Source of the DNA: an uncultured bacterium
GTDB lineage: Bacteria; Actinomycetota; Coriobacteriia; Coriobacteriales; Coriobacteriaceae
NCBI GenBank assembly: GCA_905215065.1
Contig: CAJMOF010000013.1
Coordinates: forward strand, 1-60,250
Direction: 5' to 3'
Length of the DNA stretch: 60,250 nucleotides
In this document: piece after piece, positions 24,944 through 34,492 of the stretch
Layout of the letters: each line of letters opens with the position of its first letter
Numbering within the stretch: the stretch's first letter is position 1
Program-made: the position numbers and the translations under genes
The notes under the pieces: model-generated
What the model was told of the DNA's origin: nothing
The model's input: only the letters and a program-made list of their open reading frames with translations
Database searches by the model: none

Positions 24944-27286
24944 ATGGCTCAAGATAAGTTCGACGTGGGCGGCATGACATGCGCCGCCTGCCAGGCGCAC
25001 GTGGACCGCGCCGTAAGCAAACTCGACGGCGTCCAAAGCGTCGCGGTCAACCTACTCGCTGGTTCCATGATGGTCGACTATGACCCCGCGCAGGTCTCCC
25101 CCGAGGATATCTGCACCGCCGTCGACCGCGCGGGCTACTCGGCCTCGCCCGTCGATGCGGGCACCGGCGCCGCTGGCTCAAACGGCAGCGTGCAAGCCAG
25201 GTCCGGCGCCGCCCATATGGAGTCGCCTACCAAAAAGCTGGAGGCCGCCGCTTCCGCCATGCGCACCCGCCTCATCGTCTCGATCGTATTCCTCATCCCA
25301 CTGTTCTGCATAGGCATGGGGCACATGCTCGGTTGGCCGCTACCCGGCATTTTCACCGACCATACCCACAGCATGACGCTCGCGCTCACCGAGCTCGTCC
25401 TGCTCATCCCCATCGTCTACGTCAACGACGCGTACTTTATCAACGGGTTTAAATCGCTCGCGCACGGCGCGCCGACCATGGACGCTCTCATCGCCGTCGG
25501 CGCCACCGCGTCGATCGCCTGGTCGCTCTATGCCATGTTTATCATGGCCGACCAGCTGGCCGCCGGGCAAATCCACGAGGCCATGATGACGGGCATGGAC
25601 AACCTGTATTTTGAGAGTGCGGGCACGATCCTGTCGCTCGTCACCGTGGGCAAATACCTCGAGACACGCAGCAAATCCAAAACCGGCGGCGCCATCGAGG
25701 CGCTCATCGACTTGGCACCCAAGACTGCGACCGTCGTTGCCGACGACGGCACCGAAACCACCGTCGACGTCGACAGTATCCTTCCCGGCCAGGTCCTGCG
25801 CGTGCGCCCCGGAGAGTCCATCCCCGTCGATGGCGTGGTGCTCGAGGGCAGCTCGGCCGTGGACGAGAGCGCGCTCACCGGCGAGTCCATCCCCGTGGAA
25901 AAGACCGCTGGTGCCACCGTCAACGCCGCCACCGTCAACCGCACCGGTTCGTTTACCTTCCGCGCCACGCGTGTGGGCGCCGAGACATCGCTCGCCAAGA
26001 TCATCCAGCTCGTCGAGGACGCCAATGCCACCAAGGCGCCTATCGCCCGCCTGGCCGATAAGGTCGCCGGTGTGTTTGTGCCCGTGGTGTTTGTGATCTC
26101 GGCCGTGACCTTTGCGGTGTGGATGGCACTGACCGGCAGCATCAACGAGGCGCTTACCTCCGCCGTCGCCGTGCTAGTGATCAGTTGTCCGTGCGCGCTG
26201 GGCCTGGCCACCCCCGTCGCCATTATGGTGGGCACCGGCAAGGGTGCCGAGATGGGCATCCTGTTCAAGAGCGCCGAGGCGCTGGAGAATCTGCGCAGCG
26301 TGGGCACCGTGGTGCTCGACAAGACGGGCACCGTCACCCGCGGCAAGCCGGCCGTGACCGACATTGTGGTTGCCGCGCGCGCCGACGGCTCGCCCGCCAT
26401 GAGCGAAAAGGCGCTGCTCAAGCTGGCCGCCGCGCTGGAGCGCTCGAGCGAGCACCCGCTGGCAGAGGCGATTATGGCCGAGTGCGAGGCGCGCGGAATC
26501 GTCGCACGCATGGTCGAGGACTTTGTCGCCGTGCCTGGACGAGGCGTTACGGCGCGCGAGGGACAGAATGTCATCGCAGCCGGCAACGTGCGCCTGATGA
26601 ACGAGCTGGGCGCGGAGGTGCCCGCCGGCGTTGCCGAGCAATTTGCCACCGAGGGCAAAACACCGCTGTTCTTTGCCAAGAACAGCGAGCTTGTCGGTAC
26701 CATCGCCGTGGCTGACGAGGTCAAAGAGACGAGCGCCGAGGCCATCGCCGCACTCCGCAAGCTCGGCGTCGACGTGCGCATGCTCACCGGCGACAACCGC
26801 GTGACAGCCGAGGCTATCGCCCGCCGCGTGGGGCTGAGCAGCGAACAGGTCATCGCCGACGTTCTCCCCGCCGACAAGGAACGTCACGTGCGCGAACTGC
26901 AGGATGCGGGCGGCAAGGTCGCCATGGTGGGCGACGGCATCAACGACTCCCCCGCCCTGGCGCGCGCCGACGTGGGCCTTGCGATCGGCACCGGCGCCGA
27001 CATCGCCAAAGAAGGGGCAGATGTGGTGCTCATGCGCAGCGACCTCATGGATGTTGCGCGCGCCATCAAGCTTTCGCGCGCCACGATCCGCAACATCAAG
27101 CAGGACCTGTTCTGGGCGCTGTTCTACAACGGCATCGGCATTCCGCTGGCGGCAGGCGTGTTCTTCCCCCTCACCGGTTGGCAGCTCTCGCCGATGTTCG
27201 GCGCCGCGGCCATGAGCCTGTCGAGCGTGTGCGTCGTAAGCAATGCTCTGCGCCTGCGAACCTTTAAGCCTAAAGTGGCAAAATAG
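24944..27286 (+). CDS. copA: Copper-exporting P1B-type ATPase
   Basis: The product has 780 residues. It has one N-terminal heavy-metal domain (GMTCAAC, residues 10-16), eight expected membrane helices with the copper-selective CPC motif (SCPCALGLATPVA, about residue 415), the phosphorylation site DKTGT (about 459), the nucleotide-binding SEHPLAEAI and the hinge GDGINDSPALA. It pumps Cu(I) out of the cytosol using ATP. RBS AGAAAGGAG precedes the ATG. Genes for a copper chaperone and the copper repressor follow, and a CsoR-like operator sits in the promoter. Confidence 0.96.
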   Translation: MAQDKFDVGGMTCAACQAHVDRAVSKLDGVQSVAVNLLAGSMMVDYDPAQVSPEDICTAVDRAGYSASPVDAGTGAAGSNGSVQARSGAAHMESPTKKLEAAASAMRTRLIVSIVFLIPLFCIGMGHMLGWPLPGIFTDHTHSMTLALTELVLLIPIVYVNDAYFINGFKSLAHGAPTMDALIAVGATASIAWSLYAMFIMADQLAAGQIHEAMMTGMDNLYFESAGTILSLVTVGKYLETRSKSKTGGAIEALIDLAPKTATVVADDGTETTVDVDSILPGQVLRVRPGESIPVDGVVLEGSSAVDESALTGESIPVEKTAGATVNAATVNRTGSFTFRATRVGAETSLAKIIQLVEDANATKAPIARLADKVAGVFVPVVFVISAVTFAVWMALTGSINEALTSAVAVLVISCPCALGLATPVAIMVGTGKGAEMGILFKSAEALENLRSVGTVVLDKTGTVTRGKPAVTDIVVAARADGSPAMSEKALLKLAAALERSSEHPLAEAIMAECEARGIVARMVEDFVAVPGRGVTAREGQNVIAAGNVRLMNELGAEVPAGVAEQFATEGKTPLFFAKNSELVGTIAVADEVKETSAEAIAALRKLGVDVRMLTGDNRVTAEAIARRVGLSSEQVIADVLPADKERHVRELQDAGGKVAMVGDGINDSPALARADVGLAIGTGADIAKEGADVVLMRSDLMDVARAIKLSRATIRNIKQDLFWALFYNGIGIPLAAGVFFPLTGWQLSPMFGAAAMSLSSVCVVSNALRLRTFKPKVAK

Positions 27287-27312
27287 GCTCACTATTACGT
27301 CCATTTAGAACG

Positions 27313-27411
27313 GGTTTTCCAGGTGCCAGAGATTGACCTGAAAGAGGAGCGACGCGTACTTTGGTACGCGAGCGACGGCTTGAAGGTCAAGGTCGGGTGC
27401 CTGGGAAAGCC
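27313..27411 (+). other. Structured intergenic element between copA and copZ
   Basis: Three nested helices can be drawn: 27313-27327 with 27396-27411 (15 pairs, some G-U, one bulge), 27333-27339 with 27384-27390 (TTGACCT/AGGTCAA), and 27353-27359 with 27364-27370 (CGCGTAC/GTACGCG, loop TTTG). It could be an mRNA processing or stability element, or a repeat. No T-run follows. Confidence 0.55.
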
Positions 27412-27433
27412 GACACAACAGAGAGGAATACCC

Positions 27434-27655
27434 ATGCGATACACAATCAAGACTTCCGGCCTCATGTGCGGCCACTGCGACGCCACCGTCGAGACGGCGT
27501 TGCTCAACGTGGCCGGCGTGACCGACGCCGACGCCGATCACGAGACCCAGACCGTCCAGGTGGAGTGCGCCGACACCGTGACCGCCGAGCAGCTCGCCGC
27601 CGCTGTCGAGGGCGCCGGCGAGAAGTTCCACGCCCTGTCCGTAACCGCCGCGTAA
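27434..27655 (+). CDS. copZ: Copper chaperone, heavy-metal-associated domain
   Basis: The product is a 73-residue single heavy-metal-associated domain. MCGHC is the Cu(I)-binding CxxC loop, and the ends show the beta-alpha-beta pattern (YTIKTSGLMC, TVQVECAD). It delivers copper to CopA. The start was set at MRYTIK with AGAGAGGAA upstream; an ATG 37 codons earlier would translate the structured intergenic element and is rejected. It is the second gene of the copper operon. Confidence 0.87.
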   Translation: MRYTIKTSGLMCGHCDATVETALLNVAGVTDADADHETQTVQVECADTVTAEQLAAAVEGAGEKFHALSVTAA

Positions 27656-27693
27656 CGACCCACGCGCACCCCGACCAGAAACGAGGACCCGCC

Positions 27694-27966
27694 ATGATGG
27701 CAGACCATAAATCGGTGACCCGCATGCTCAAGACGGCACGCGGTCAGATCGACGGCATCCTGCGGATGGTCGAGGAGGACCGCTACTGCGTCGATATTTC
27801 CACGCAGCTCATGGCAACGCAGGCGCTCATTGCGCGCATCAACGCCGACGTGCTCAAGGCGCATATCGAGGGCTGCGTGACTTCGGCAATCGAATCGGGC
27901 GACGAAGACCTCAAGGCCGCCAAGCTCGCCGAGATCGAACGCGTCGTCGACAAGCTCTCCAAGTAA
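27694..27966 (+). CDS. csoR: Copper-sensing transcriptional repressor
   Basis: The product is a 90-residue four-helix protein of the CsoR/RcnR family. It begins with the conserved RMLKTARGQIDGILRMVEED. The Cu(I) ligands of CsoR are visible as Cys in RYCVDIS, then His and Cys in AHIEGCV. It represses until Cu(I) binds. A CsoR-like palindrome overlaps the copA promoter, so the operon is probably autoregulated. RBS ACGAGGA precedes the ATG. Confidence 0.9.
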   Translation: MMADHKSVTRMLKTARGQIDGILRMVEEDRYCVDISTQLMATQALIARINADVLKAHIEGCVTSAIESGDEDLKAAKLAEIERVVDKLSK

Positions 27967-27991
27967 TTGGGGCATTGGAGACAGACTTCTT

Positions 27992-28057
27992 TGCACCATC
28001 TTGGTGCATCGGGGATAGGTACGTTTGCACCACCTTGGTGCAGATTAACCTGTCCCC
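27992..28057. repeat. Tandem TGCACCA hairpins with a GGGGA/TCCCC motif
   Basis: Two short hairpins, TGCACCA-TCT-TGGTGCA (27992-28008) and TGCACCA-CCT-TGGTGCA (28026-28042), are followed by AACCTGTCCCCC. The same words build the long palindrome at 59433-59499. Confidence 0.7.
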
Positions 28058-28112
28058 CTTGCTCTAAATCGGGTATAAAGGCGTGCAGCATATCGAACGA
28101 AAGGCAATTTGC

Positions 28113-28586
28113 ATGAATGACTTTATGAAGGGCCGCAATGGCGCCGATGAGCTCACCATCGTTATGGGCTTTGCCGGCATCGTCATCGCGATGATCGGAT
28201 CGATAGCCCGCATCCAGTGGCTCAGCTGGATCGCCATCGCCGTGATCGTGATTGGCGTGCTGCGCGGCCTATCCAAAAACATCGACGCACGTCGCAAGGA
28301 AAACGCGGCCTTTGTCGGCGCGACCGCGAACGTCCCCGGCTTGGGCAAGTTCGTCGCCAGCTTGGGCGGTGGAACTGCAGCGGCCAGCACCTCGCGCGCA
28401 GCTGGAACGAGCAAGGAAGACTTTGAGCGTGCCAAGCGCACGGCCAAGAAGATGTGGAAGGGCCGCAAAACTACGGCATACCTCAAGTGCCCCAACTGCG
28501 GCCAGATGCTCTCCGTCCCCAAGGGCAAAGGCAAGATCCGCGTCACCTGCCCCAAGTGCCACGCCAAGATGGAAACCCGCTCCTAG
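28113..28586 (+). CDS. Membrane protein with C-terminal zinc ribbon, function unknown
   Basis: The product has 157 residues. Two hydrophobic segments (about 14-30 and 34-50; IVMGFAGIVIAMIGSIA and WIAIAVIVIGVL) are followed by a basic linker. The C-terminal zinc ribbon has two knuckles, CPNCGQM and CPKCHAKM. I do not recognise a named family. The MNDFMKG start has AAAGG nine bases upstream. It is a single gene followed by a strong bidirectional terminator. Confidence 0.72.
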   Translation: MNDFMKGRNGADELTIVMGFAGIVIAMIGSIARIQWLSWIAIAVIVIGVLRGLSKNIDARRKENAAFVGATANVPGLGKFVASLGGGTAAASTSRAAGTSKEDFERAKRTAKKMWKGRKTTAYLKCPNCGQMLSVPKGKGKIRVTCPKCHAKMETRS

Positions 28587-28649
28587 CGCCCGCACGCGGG
28601 ACAAATTAATCAGGTTTGTTTGTCCCAAATCTTAAGTATTTGTTCGATA

Positions 28650-28686
28650 AAAAAGCCGAGGCCTCGTGTTGAGACCTCAGCTTTTT
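28650..28686. terminator. Bidirectional terminator between convergent genes
   Basis: AAAAAGC pairs with GCTTTTT, GAGG with CCTC and CTC with GAG, with two C-A mismatches and a five-base loop. A-rich and T-rich ends suit termination of both the zinc-ribbon gene (+) and the amidohydrolase gene (-). Confidence 0.85.
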
Positions 28687-28719
28687 GCATGCGGCAACGG
28701 AGCTGCCCCTTTGTCACAT

Positions 28720-30090
28720 CTACGCCACACCGTCGCGGGCCAGCTCCTCAGCCAGCGCTTCGGCAGGCATGGCCATAATCGCGTCGAGCTCGGCGTCCAC
28801 CTCGGGAATACGCTTCACCTTGAGCTTGCGTACCAAATCACCGCGACACATCACATGCGTCGGCTCACGCAGAGTGCACAGGTCATCGAGCGGATTCTTG
28901 CGCGTCACCAGGATATCGGCGGCCTTGCCGCACTCGATCGTACCGGTCTCGCCGCCCAGCCCCAGCAGCTCGGCGTTGACTTGCGTAGCCGTATGCAGCG
29001 CGAAAGCGTTGCTCACACCGACATACTTGGCAAAATAGGCCACCTCACGCCACATGTCGTACTGCGTCCCGAACGGGCAGCTTGAGTCCGTGCCCAGGCC
29101 CACCTTAATGCCAGCTTCCAGCGCGGCACGGGCGCTCTCGATGATGCCCGAGCACACGATGTCGCCGTTCTTCTTTTGTGTATCGGTCGAATGGGTCTTT
29201 TCCGGGTCGAGCAATACAAACGGCAGCGCCGGGCTGATCGTGCAGGTCACGCTCGGCGCGCGTCCCTCGAGCTGTGTGCCCGCGGCGCCGCGATACAGCT
29301 CCAGGATCTCGGGCGTCATCGGGGCACCGTGCTCGATCGTGTCGACCCCGGCCTCAAGCGCGGCCTTCACGCCCTCGGTGCTCTCGACATGAGCCATAAC
29401 CGGCAGGCCCACCTCGTGCGCCGCCTTGCACGCCGCCGCGGCAACATCGATCGGCATGCGCAGCACGCCCGGCTCGCCAACTTCGGTCGCGTCGAACACG
29501 CCACCCGTCACGAACAACTTGATGACGTCGGCACCACGAGCGTACAAGTCGCGCACCTGTTCGGCCGCCTCGTCGGGCGTATTGGCGACCTGCGCGAACA
29601 GCCCCGCGCCGTGGCCACCCGGCACTGTAACGCCCGTTCCCGGCGCTACCAGACGCGGACCCTGATACTTGCCGGCATCGATAGCATCGCGCACGGCGAT
29701 GTCGGCAAACAGCGGGTCACCCGCACCGCGCACCGTAGTCACGCCGCTTGCCAGCTGCTGTTGGGCGCTGCCTTTGAGGATGTGGCGAACGATGGCGCGG
29801 CCCACGGGATTGTCGAGCTTCTTCATCAGCGCGCCCGCATCACCCGCCGAGACCGGCTTGCCCGAACCGCACAGATGCACGTGCATATTGATGAGGCCCG
29901 GCATGAGATACGCCCCTGCCAGGTCGATGACCTCGGCCCCCGCTGGAGCTTGGGCCACAGCGCTCGGTCCCATCCAGGTGATGATGCCACGCTCGACGAC
30001 CACGGCCATATCGGGCTGCGGCTCCATATGCTCCGAACCATCCAGAACGGTCGCATTGATAAACAATGTGGGACGATCGGCAGATGCCAT
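28720..30090 (-). CDS. Amidohydrolase family protein (imidazolonepropionase/prolidase-like)
   Basis: The product is a 456-residue metal-dependent hydrolase of the amidohydrolase superfamily. Metal ligands are visible as HVH in LINMHVHLCG, a candidate carboxylated lysine in VIKLFVTGG, histidines in MAHVES and IEHGAP, and aspartate in GTDSS. Flanking beta-sandwich strands (LFINATVLDG at the start, GKAADILVTRKNPLDD near the end) are typical of the imidazolonepropionase-like subgroup. The substrate cannot be assigned. The MASADRP start has GGGAGGAG seven bases upstream; an upstream in-frame ATG is not needed. Confidence 0.85.
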   Translation of the reverse strand: MASADRPTLFINATVLDGSEHMEPQPDMAVVVERGIITWMGPSAVAQAPAGAEVIDLAGAYLMPGLINMHVHLCGSGKPVSAGDAGALMKKLDNPVGRAIVRHILKGSAQQQLASGVTTVRGAGDPLFADIAVRDAIDAGKYQGPRLVAPGTGVTVPGGHGAGLFAQVANTPDEAAEQVRDLYARGADVIKLFVTGGVFDATEVGEPGVLRMPIDVAAAACKAAHEVGLPVMAHVESTEGVKAALEAGVDTIEHGAPMTPEILELYRGAAGTQLEGRAPSVTCTISPALPFVLLDPEKTHSTDTQKKNGDIVCSGIIESARAALEAGIKVGLGTDSSCPFGTQYDMWREVAYFAKYVGVSNAFALHTATQVNAELLGLGGETGTIECGKAADILVTRKNPLDDLCTLREPTHVMCRGDLVRKLKVKRIPEVDAELDAIMAMPAEALAEELARDGVA

Positions 30091-30242
30091 ATCGAGCTCC
30101 TCCCTCACGATTAACTTGAACATTTGTCCATTATCACCCAATGCAGCGACCTAAAGTCGAGCATATCGGTTAACGGAGGGACGAGAGAGATGTGAGGGCA
30201 AACGGAGACAGCGTGGCGATACTTCGGCCGTGCTGACGAAAC

Positions 30243-30301
30243 ACCTCAATCTGTAACAGTTAGGCCGCCCCCCCAGGCCGTTAAACGTTACACATCGAGA
30301 C
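30243..30301. repeat. Single variant unit (59 bp) of the palindromic repeat family
   Basis: Arms ACCTCAATCTGTAAC and GTTACACATCGAGAC enclose a C-rich 29-base centre, two bases longer than all other units. It lies just after the stop of the 30315-31022 gene. Confidence 0.8.
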
Positions 30302-30314
30302 TTATCAGCAGCTC

Positions 30315-31022
30315 CTACTCCCACTCCTGCTCGTAGATGTTGAGCGACTTTACGTACCGCCCCTGGGCGCCCATGATGTCGCGGACCAGACGCAAGAAGA
30401 AGCTGATGCACGAGGTGTCAAAGCCGTCCTGCAGGTCCTCCGGATGCACCGCACCCGGCCCATCGACCGCCGTATCGCTCAGCCGCGCGATGTCATACAG
30501 GTAGAGCTGTCCCGCCGTAAGCCAGACATCGTCGACGCAGGCGAGGCGCACCGCAATCGCGCCGTCACTCCAGTGCTCCTTCTGCACGATATGCGGATCG
30601 TAGACATCAAAGCGATGATCGGTGCGTGTGTCCTTCAGCGCAACCATGCCGTTCGCAGGATCCTTGTCCAAAATGCCAAAGCGCGAGAAATACTGCGTGT
30701 CGCGTACCTGCTCGAGCCGCTTGAGCGAGGCAGGCGAAAGCGATGCCGGCGGCTCGTCAACATACAGCTCGAGCAGCGTCTTGCCATGGCGATAGGGGCG
30801 CTCGAAGAGCAGCCAATCGGTAAATGCCATGTTGTAGGCCATGATTTCGTTTTGCGAAGGCTCGGTGCAATAGCTGAGCCACGGGTCGACAATGATCTCG
30901 AACTGTTCGCGCGCCGGCTCCAAAAACTGGAACTTCCGCAGCATCCAAAAATGGGCCATGTCGGCAATATCGTTGCCGACGGCTTCGGCTAGCTCTGCTC
31001 GGTCAAAAGCGTGGTCAGTCAT
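30315..31022 (-). CDS. Conserved-looking protein of unknown function
   Basis: The product has 235 residues and is acidic and soluble-looking: no signal peptide and no membrane segment. Notable segments are the aromatic-rich HFWMLRKFQFLEPAREQF and FTDWLLFERPYRHGKTLLELY, followed by a predicted beta-rich half. I do not recognise the family. The start is firm: TTGAGGAGG lies six bases before the ATG. It is not coupled to the amidohydrolase gene downstream, because a palindromic repeat lies between them. Confidence 0.7.
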   Translation of the reverse strand: MTDHAFDRAELAEAVGNDIADMAHFWMLRKFQFLEPAREQFEIIVDPWLSYCTEPSQNEIMAYNMAFTDWLLFERPYRHGKTLLELYVDEPPASLSPASLKRLEQVRDTQYFSRFGILDKDPANGMVALKDTRTDHRFDVYDPHIVQKEHWSDGAIAVRLACVDDVWLTAGQLYLYDIARLSDTAVDGPGAVHPEDLQDGFDTSCISFFLRLVRDIMGAQGRYVKSLNIYEQEWE

Positions 31023-31343
31023 GGCATCCTCCTCAAACTGATGGACCTCAATTTGAGCTTACGAGGAAGGTGGGCAGCCACGACCAGCGCGGGCAAAATA
31101 GGCCTCCGACTGCAAACCAGATACTGACCAAACACTTGACGAAAAGCTTGATCGAAAATGCGCACCGCAACAAAACCGCAGGTAGACATAGACGGCCAAC
31201 CCGCCCTTTTGAGCCAGATGCCCGCAGCCACCACAGAAACAACAGGTGACCACAGCCCGAGAAGTCGACAAATGAACATCCGTACGTCGACAAACGAGCA
31301 AACTGCTCGCAAATCCGCAAGGAGTGTCCCCGAGTGCCGACAG

Positions 31344-31398
31344 AAAAGGAACGTCCCTAACTGCCGGCACTTAGGCGGCACTTAGGGACGTTCCTTTT
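31344..31398. repeat. Perfect inverted repeat of the GGGACGTTCC family at the insertion sequence edge
   Basis: 17-base arms (31344-31360 AAAAGGAACGTCCCTAA and 31382-31398) flank 21 bases containing CTGCCGGCAC and GGCGGCAC. Two units of the 16996 type are arranged head to head; the right-hand one is cut by the insertion sequence. The stretch 31023-31343 holds no gene I can support. Confidence 0.8.
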
Positions 31399-32955
31399 AA
31401 TATGAGCAGGACATTGTCAAGAGGCAAAATCGGGCCTGGCCCCAACGATATGGGGTCAGGCCCTCTCCCTATATCAACCCGTCCGCGGCGACCTCGGCGT
31501 GTCTTACCGACGCTCGTCTTTGCAGTTTAATATCCGCCCGTGGCGATCTCTCGCTGGGCAATCCGTTGCTACGGCTGAGGCTTCTACGTCGAACCGACAG
31601 TCTGTGCACGCGTGTGGCGCCCTGGGCGCTCGCAGAAAAGGGACCTGAGGTTCGCCTCAACGGCTTCGGATCGAACCGCTTCCGGGGTGACTGGCTTATG
31701 TGCGGGGGACCGCCCCCTACGCCTCCTCGGCCATGAGGCCGACCGCCCACACCCAGCAGGCGAGCTCGCGCGCCGTGGCGACGTTCGCCTTGTTGCCGTG
31801 GACCCCGCGCGCGAGCAGCGCCTCCCGCCTCTCGACCAGCCTCCGCACGCCCTTGGCGGCATGCCTCCGGGCGCCCCGGTCCGGGGCCTGGCCCTTGGCG
31901 AGGTCCTTCGGCCGCCCGGAGCACGTCAGGTAGTGCCACGCGGCCTCGACCAGCGTCTTTCTCAGGTGCTTGTTGCCGGCCTTGGTGATCGCGCCCCTGC
32001 GGTCGCTCTCCCCGCTGGAGTGCTCGGAGGGCGTCAGGCCGACCCACGCGGCGAACGAGCGGGCGTTCCTGAACCTGGAGAACTCGCCGGCCTCGAACAC
32101 GAGGTCGGCGGCGGTCGCGGTGTCGACGCCCTTGAGGCAGCGGAGGGATTCGACCCTCCTCCTCCACCTGGGCTTGCGGGCCTCGCCCTCGACGAGCCCC
32201 TCGAGCCTCGCCTTCTCCTCCGCCGCCCGCCTGACCGCGTCGACGTAGTAGGCCAGCACCTCCTCGTCGGCCCCCTCCGCGAACCTTATCGACTCGATCC
32301 AGGACCAGTGCGCCCGGGTCCAGTTGCCCTTCCTGCGGCCGGTGGGCGTCCTCTCGTCGAAGACGAGCCCGTGCCTGAGCAGGAACTTGGAGAGCCGCTG
32401 CTTCGAGCGCGAGAGGTCGTCCCTCGCGTCCTCGAGCGCCCTGGTCAGGTCGCGGGCGGCCTCGCACTCGTCGTCGGGGACCCACACCTCGACCACGTTG
32501 CCGACCGACAGCATGCGGGCGAGGAACTCGGCGTCGTTGCGGTCGTTCTTCCTGCGCCTGTCCGCGCTGGGCTTGATCATCTTCGAGACGGCGCCGACCG
32601 CGCAGTCGACCCCCAGGCCGGAGAGCCTCTTCTGGAGGTCGAACCCCGTGACCCCGGACTCGTACACGCACTTGGCCTTGGGGTCCACGGACCGGACCCA
32701 CTCCGCGACGGCTGCGGCGTCGTAGCCGAAGGTCGCGCAGCGCACCTCCCCGGTCATGACGTCGAGGGAGACGGCCTTTATCGAGCGGGCGTGGACGTCG
32801 AGGCCGACGAAGGTGGTAGTATCGAGCATGGGAGCCCCTTCCATGAATGCGGCGTGGCCGCCGCGGCTGAATTAGACACTCACCATTGTCGGCCTAATCC
32901 GCGGTCTTTCATGCAGCAGGGGCTCTCAATGTTTTATGTCCTGCTCATATCGTCT
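31399..32955 (-). mobile_element. IS110-family insertion sequence, IS1111-like
   Basis: The element has near-terminal inverted repeats ATATGAGCAGGACAT (31400-31414) and its complement (32936-32950). It carries one transposase gene, about 125 bases before it and about 300 non-coding bases after it. Flanking sequence matches a GGGACGTTCC repeat unit cut between CCTTTT and CTGCCGGCAG. From that, the element spans about 31399-32955 with no obvious target duplication. Confidence 0.8.
31717..32829 (-). CDS. IS110-family transposase (DEDD recombinase)
   Basis: The product has 370 residues. The N-terminal RuvC-like DEDD domain starts FVGLDVHARSIKAV, with an acidic residue in VYESGVTGFDLQKRL and the block RKNDRNDAEFLARML. 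The C-terminal transposase domain has the helix-hairpin-helix CLKGVDTATAADLVFEAG, then FAAWVGLTPSEHSSGES and GNKHLRKTLVEAAW, with the family's catalytic serine in the SSGES region. The MLDTTTF start has GGGG upstream. The gene looks intact. It probably works with a structural RNA from the non-coding end of the element (established for the family). Confidence 0.92.
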   Translation of the reverse strand: MLDTTTFVGLDVHARSIKAVSLDVMTGEVRCATFGYDAAAVAEWVRSVDPKAKCVYESGVTGFDLQKRLSGLGVDCAVGAVSKMIKPSADRRRKNDRNDAEFLARMLSVGNVVEVWVPDDECEAARDLTRALEDARDDLSRSKQRLSKFLLRHGLVFDERTPTGRRKGNWTRAHWSWIESIRFAEGADEEVLAYYVDAVRRAAEEKARLEGLVEGEARKPRWRRRVESLRCLKGVDTATAADLVFEAGEFSRFRNARSFAAWVGLTPSEHSSGESDRRGAITKAGNKHLRKTLVEAAWHYLTCSGRPKDLAKGQAPDRGARRHAAKGVRRLVERREALLARGVHGNKANVATARELACWVWAVGLMAEEA

Positions 32956-33005
32956 CTGCCGGCAGTTGGGGACAGCCCTTGACGATTCAGCTGTGGGCAG
33001 CAGCC

Positions 33006-34487
<1,482 letters not shown>

Positions 34488-34492
34488 GGCAC

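Noticed and set aside
27323..27433. A longer copZ start (37 extra codons)
   Set aside because: The extra residues would come from the structured intergenic element, and the AGAGAGGAA ribosome site supports the later ATG.
31059..31370. A Cys-rich 103-codon frame in the gap before the insertion sequence
   Set aside because: It runs into the GGGACGTTCC palindrome, lacks a ribosome site and has equally long alternative frames.
31469..32701. A 410-codon Arg/Gly-rich frame on the same strand as the transposase
   Set aside because: It is out of frame with the intact IS110 transposase, and its composition is an artefact of GC-rich sequence.
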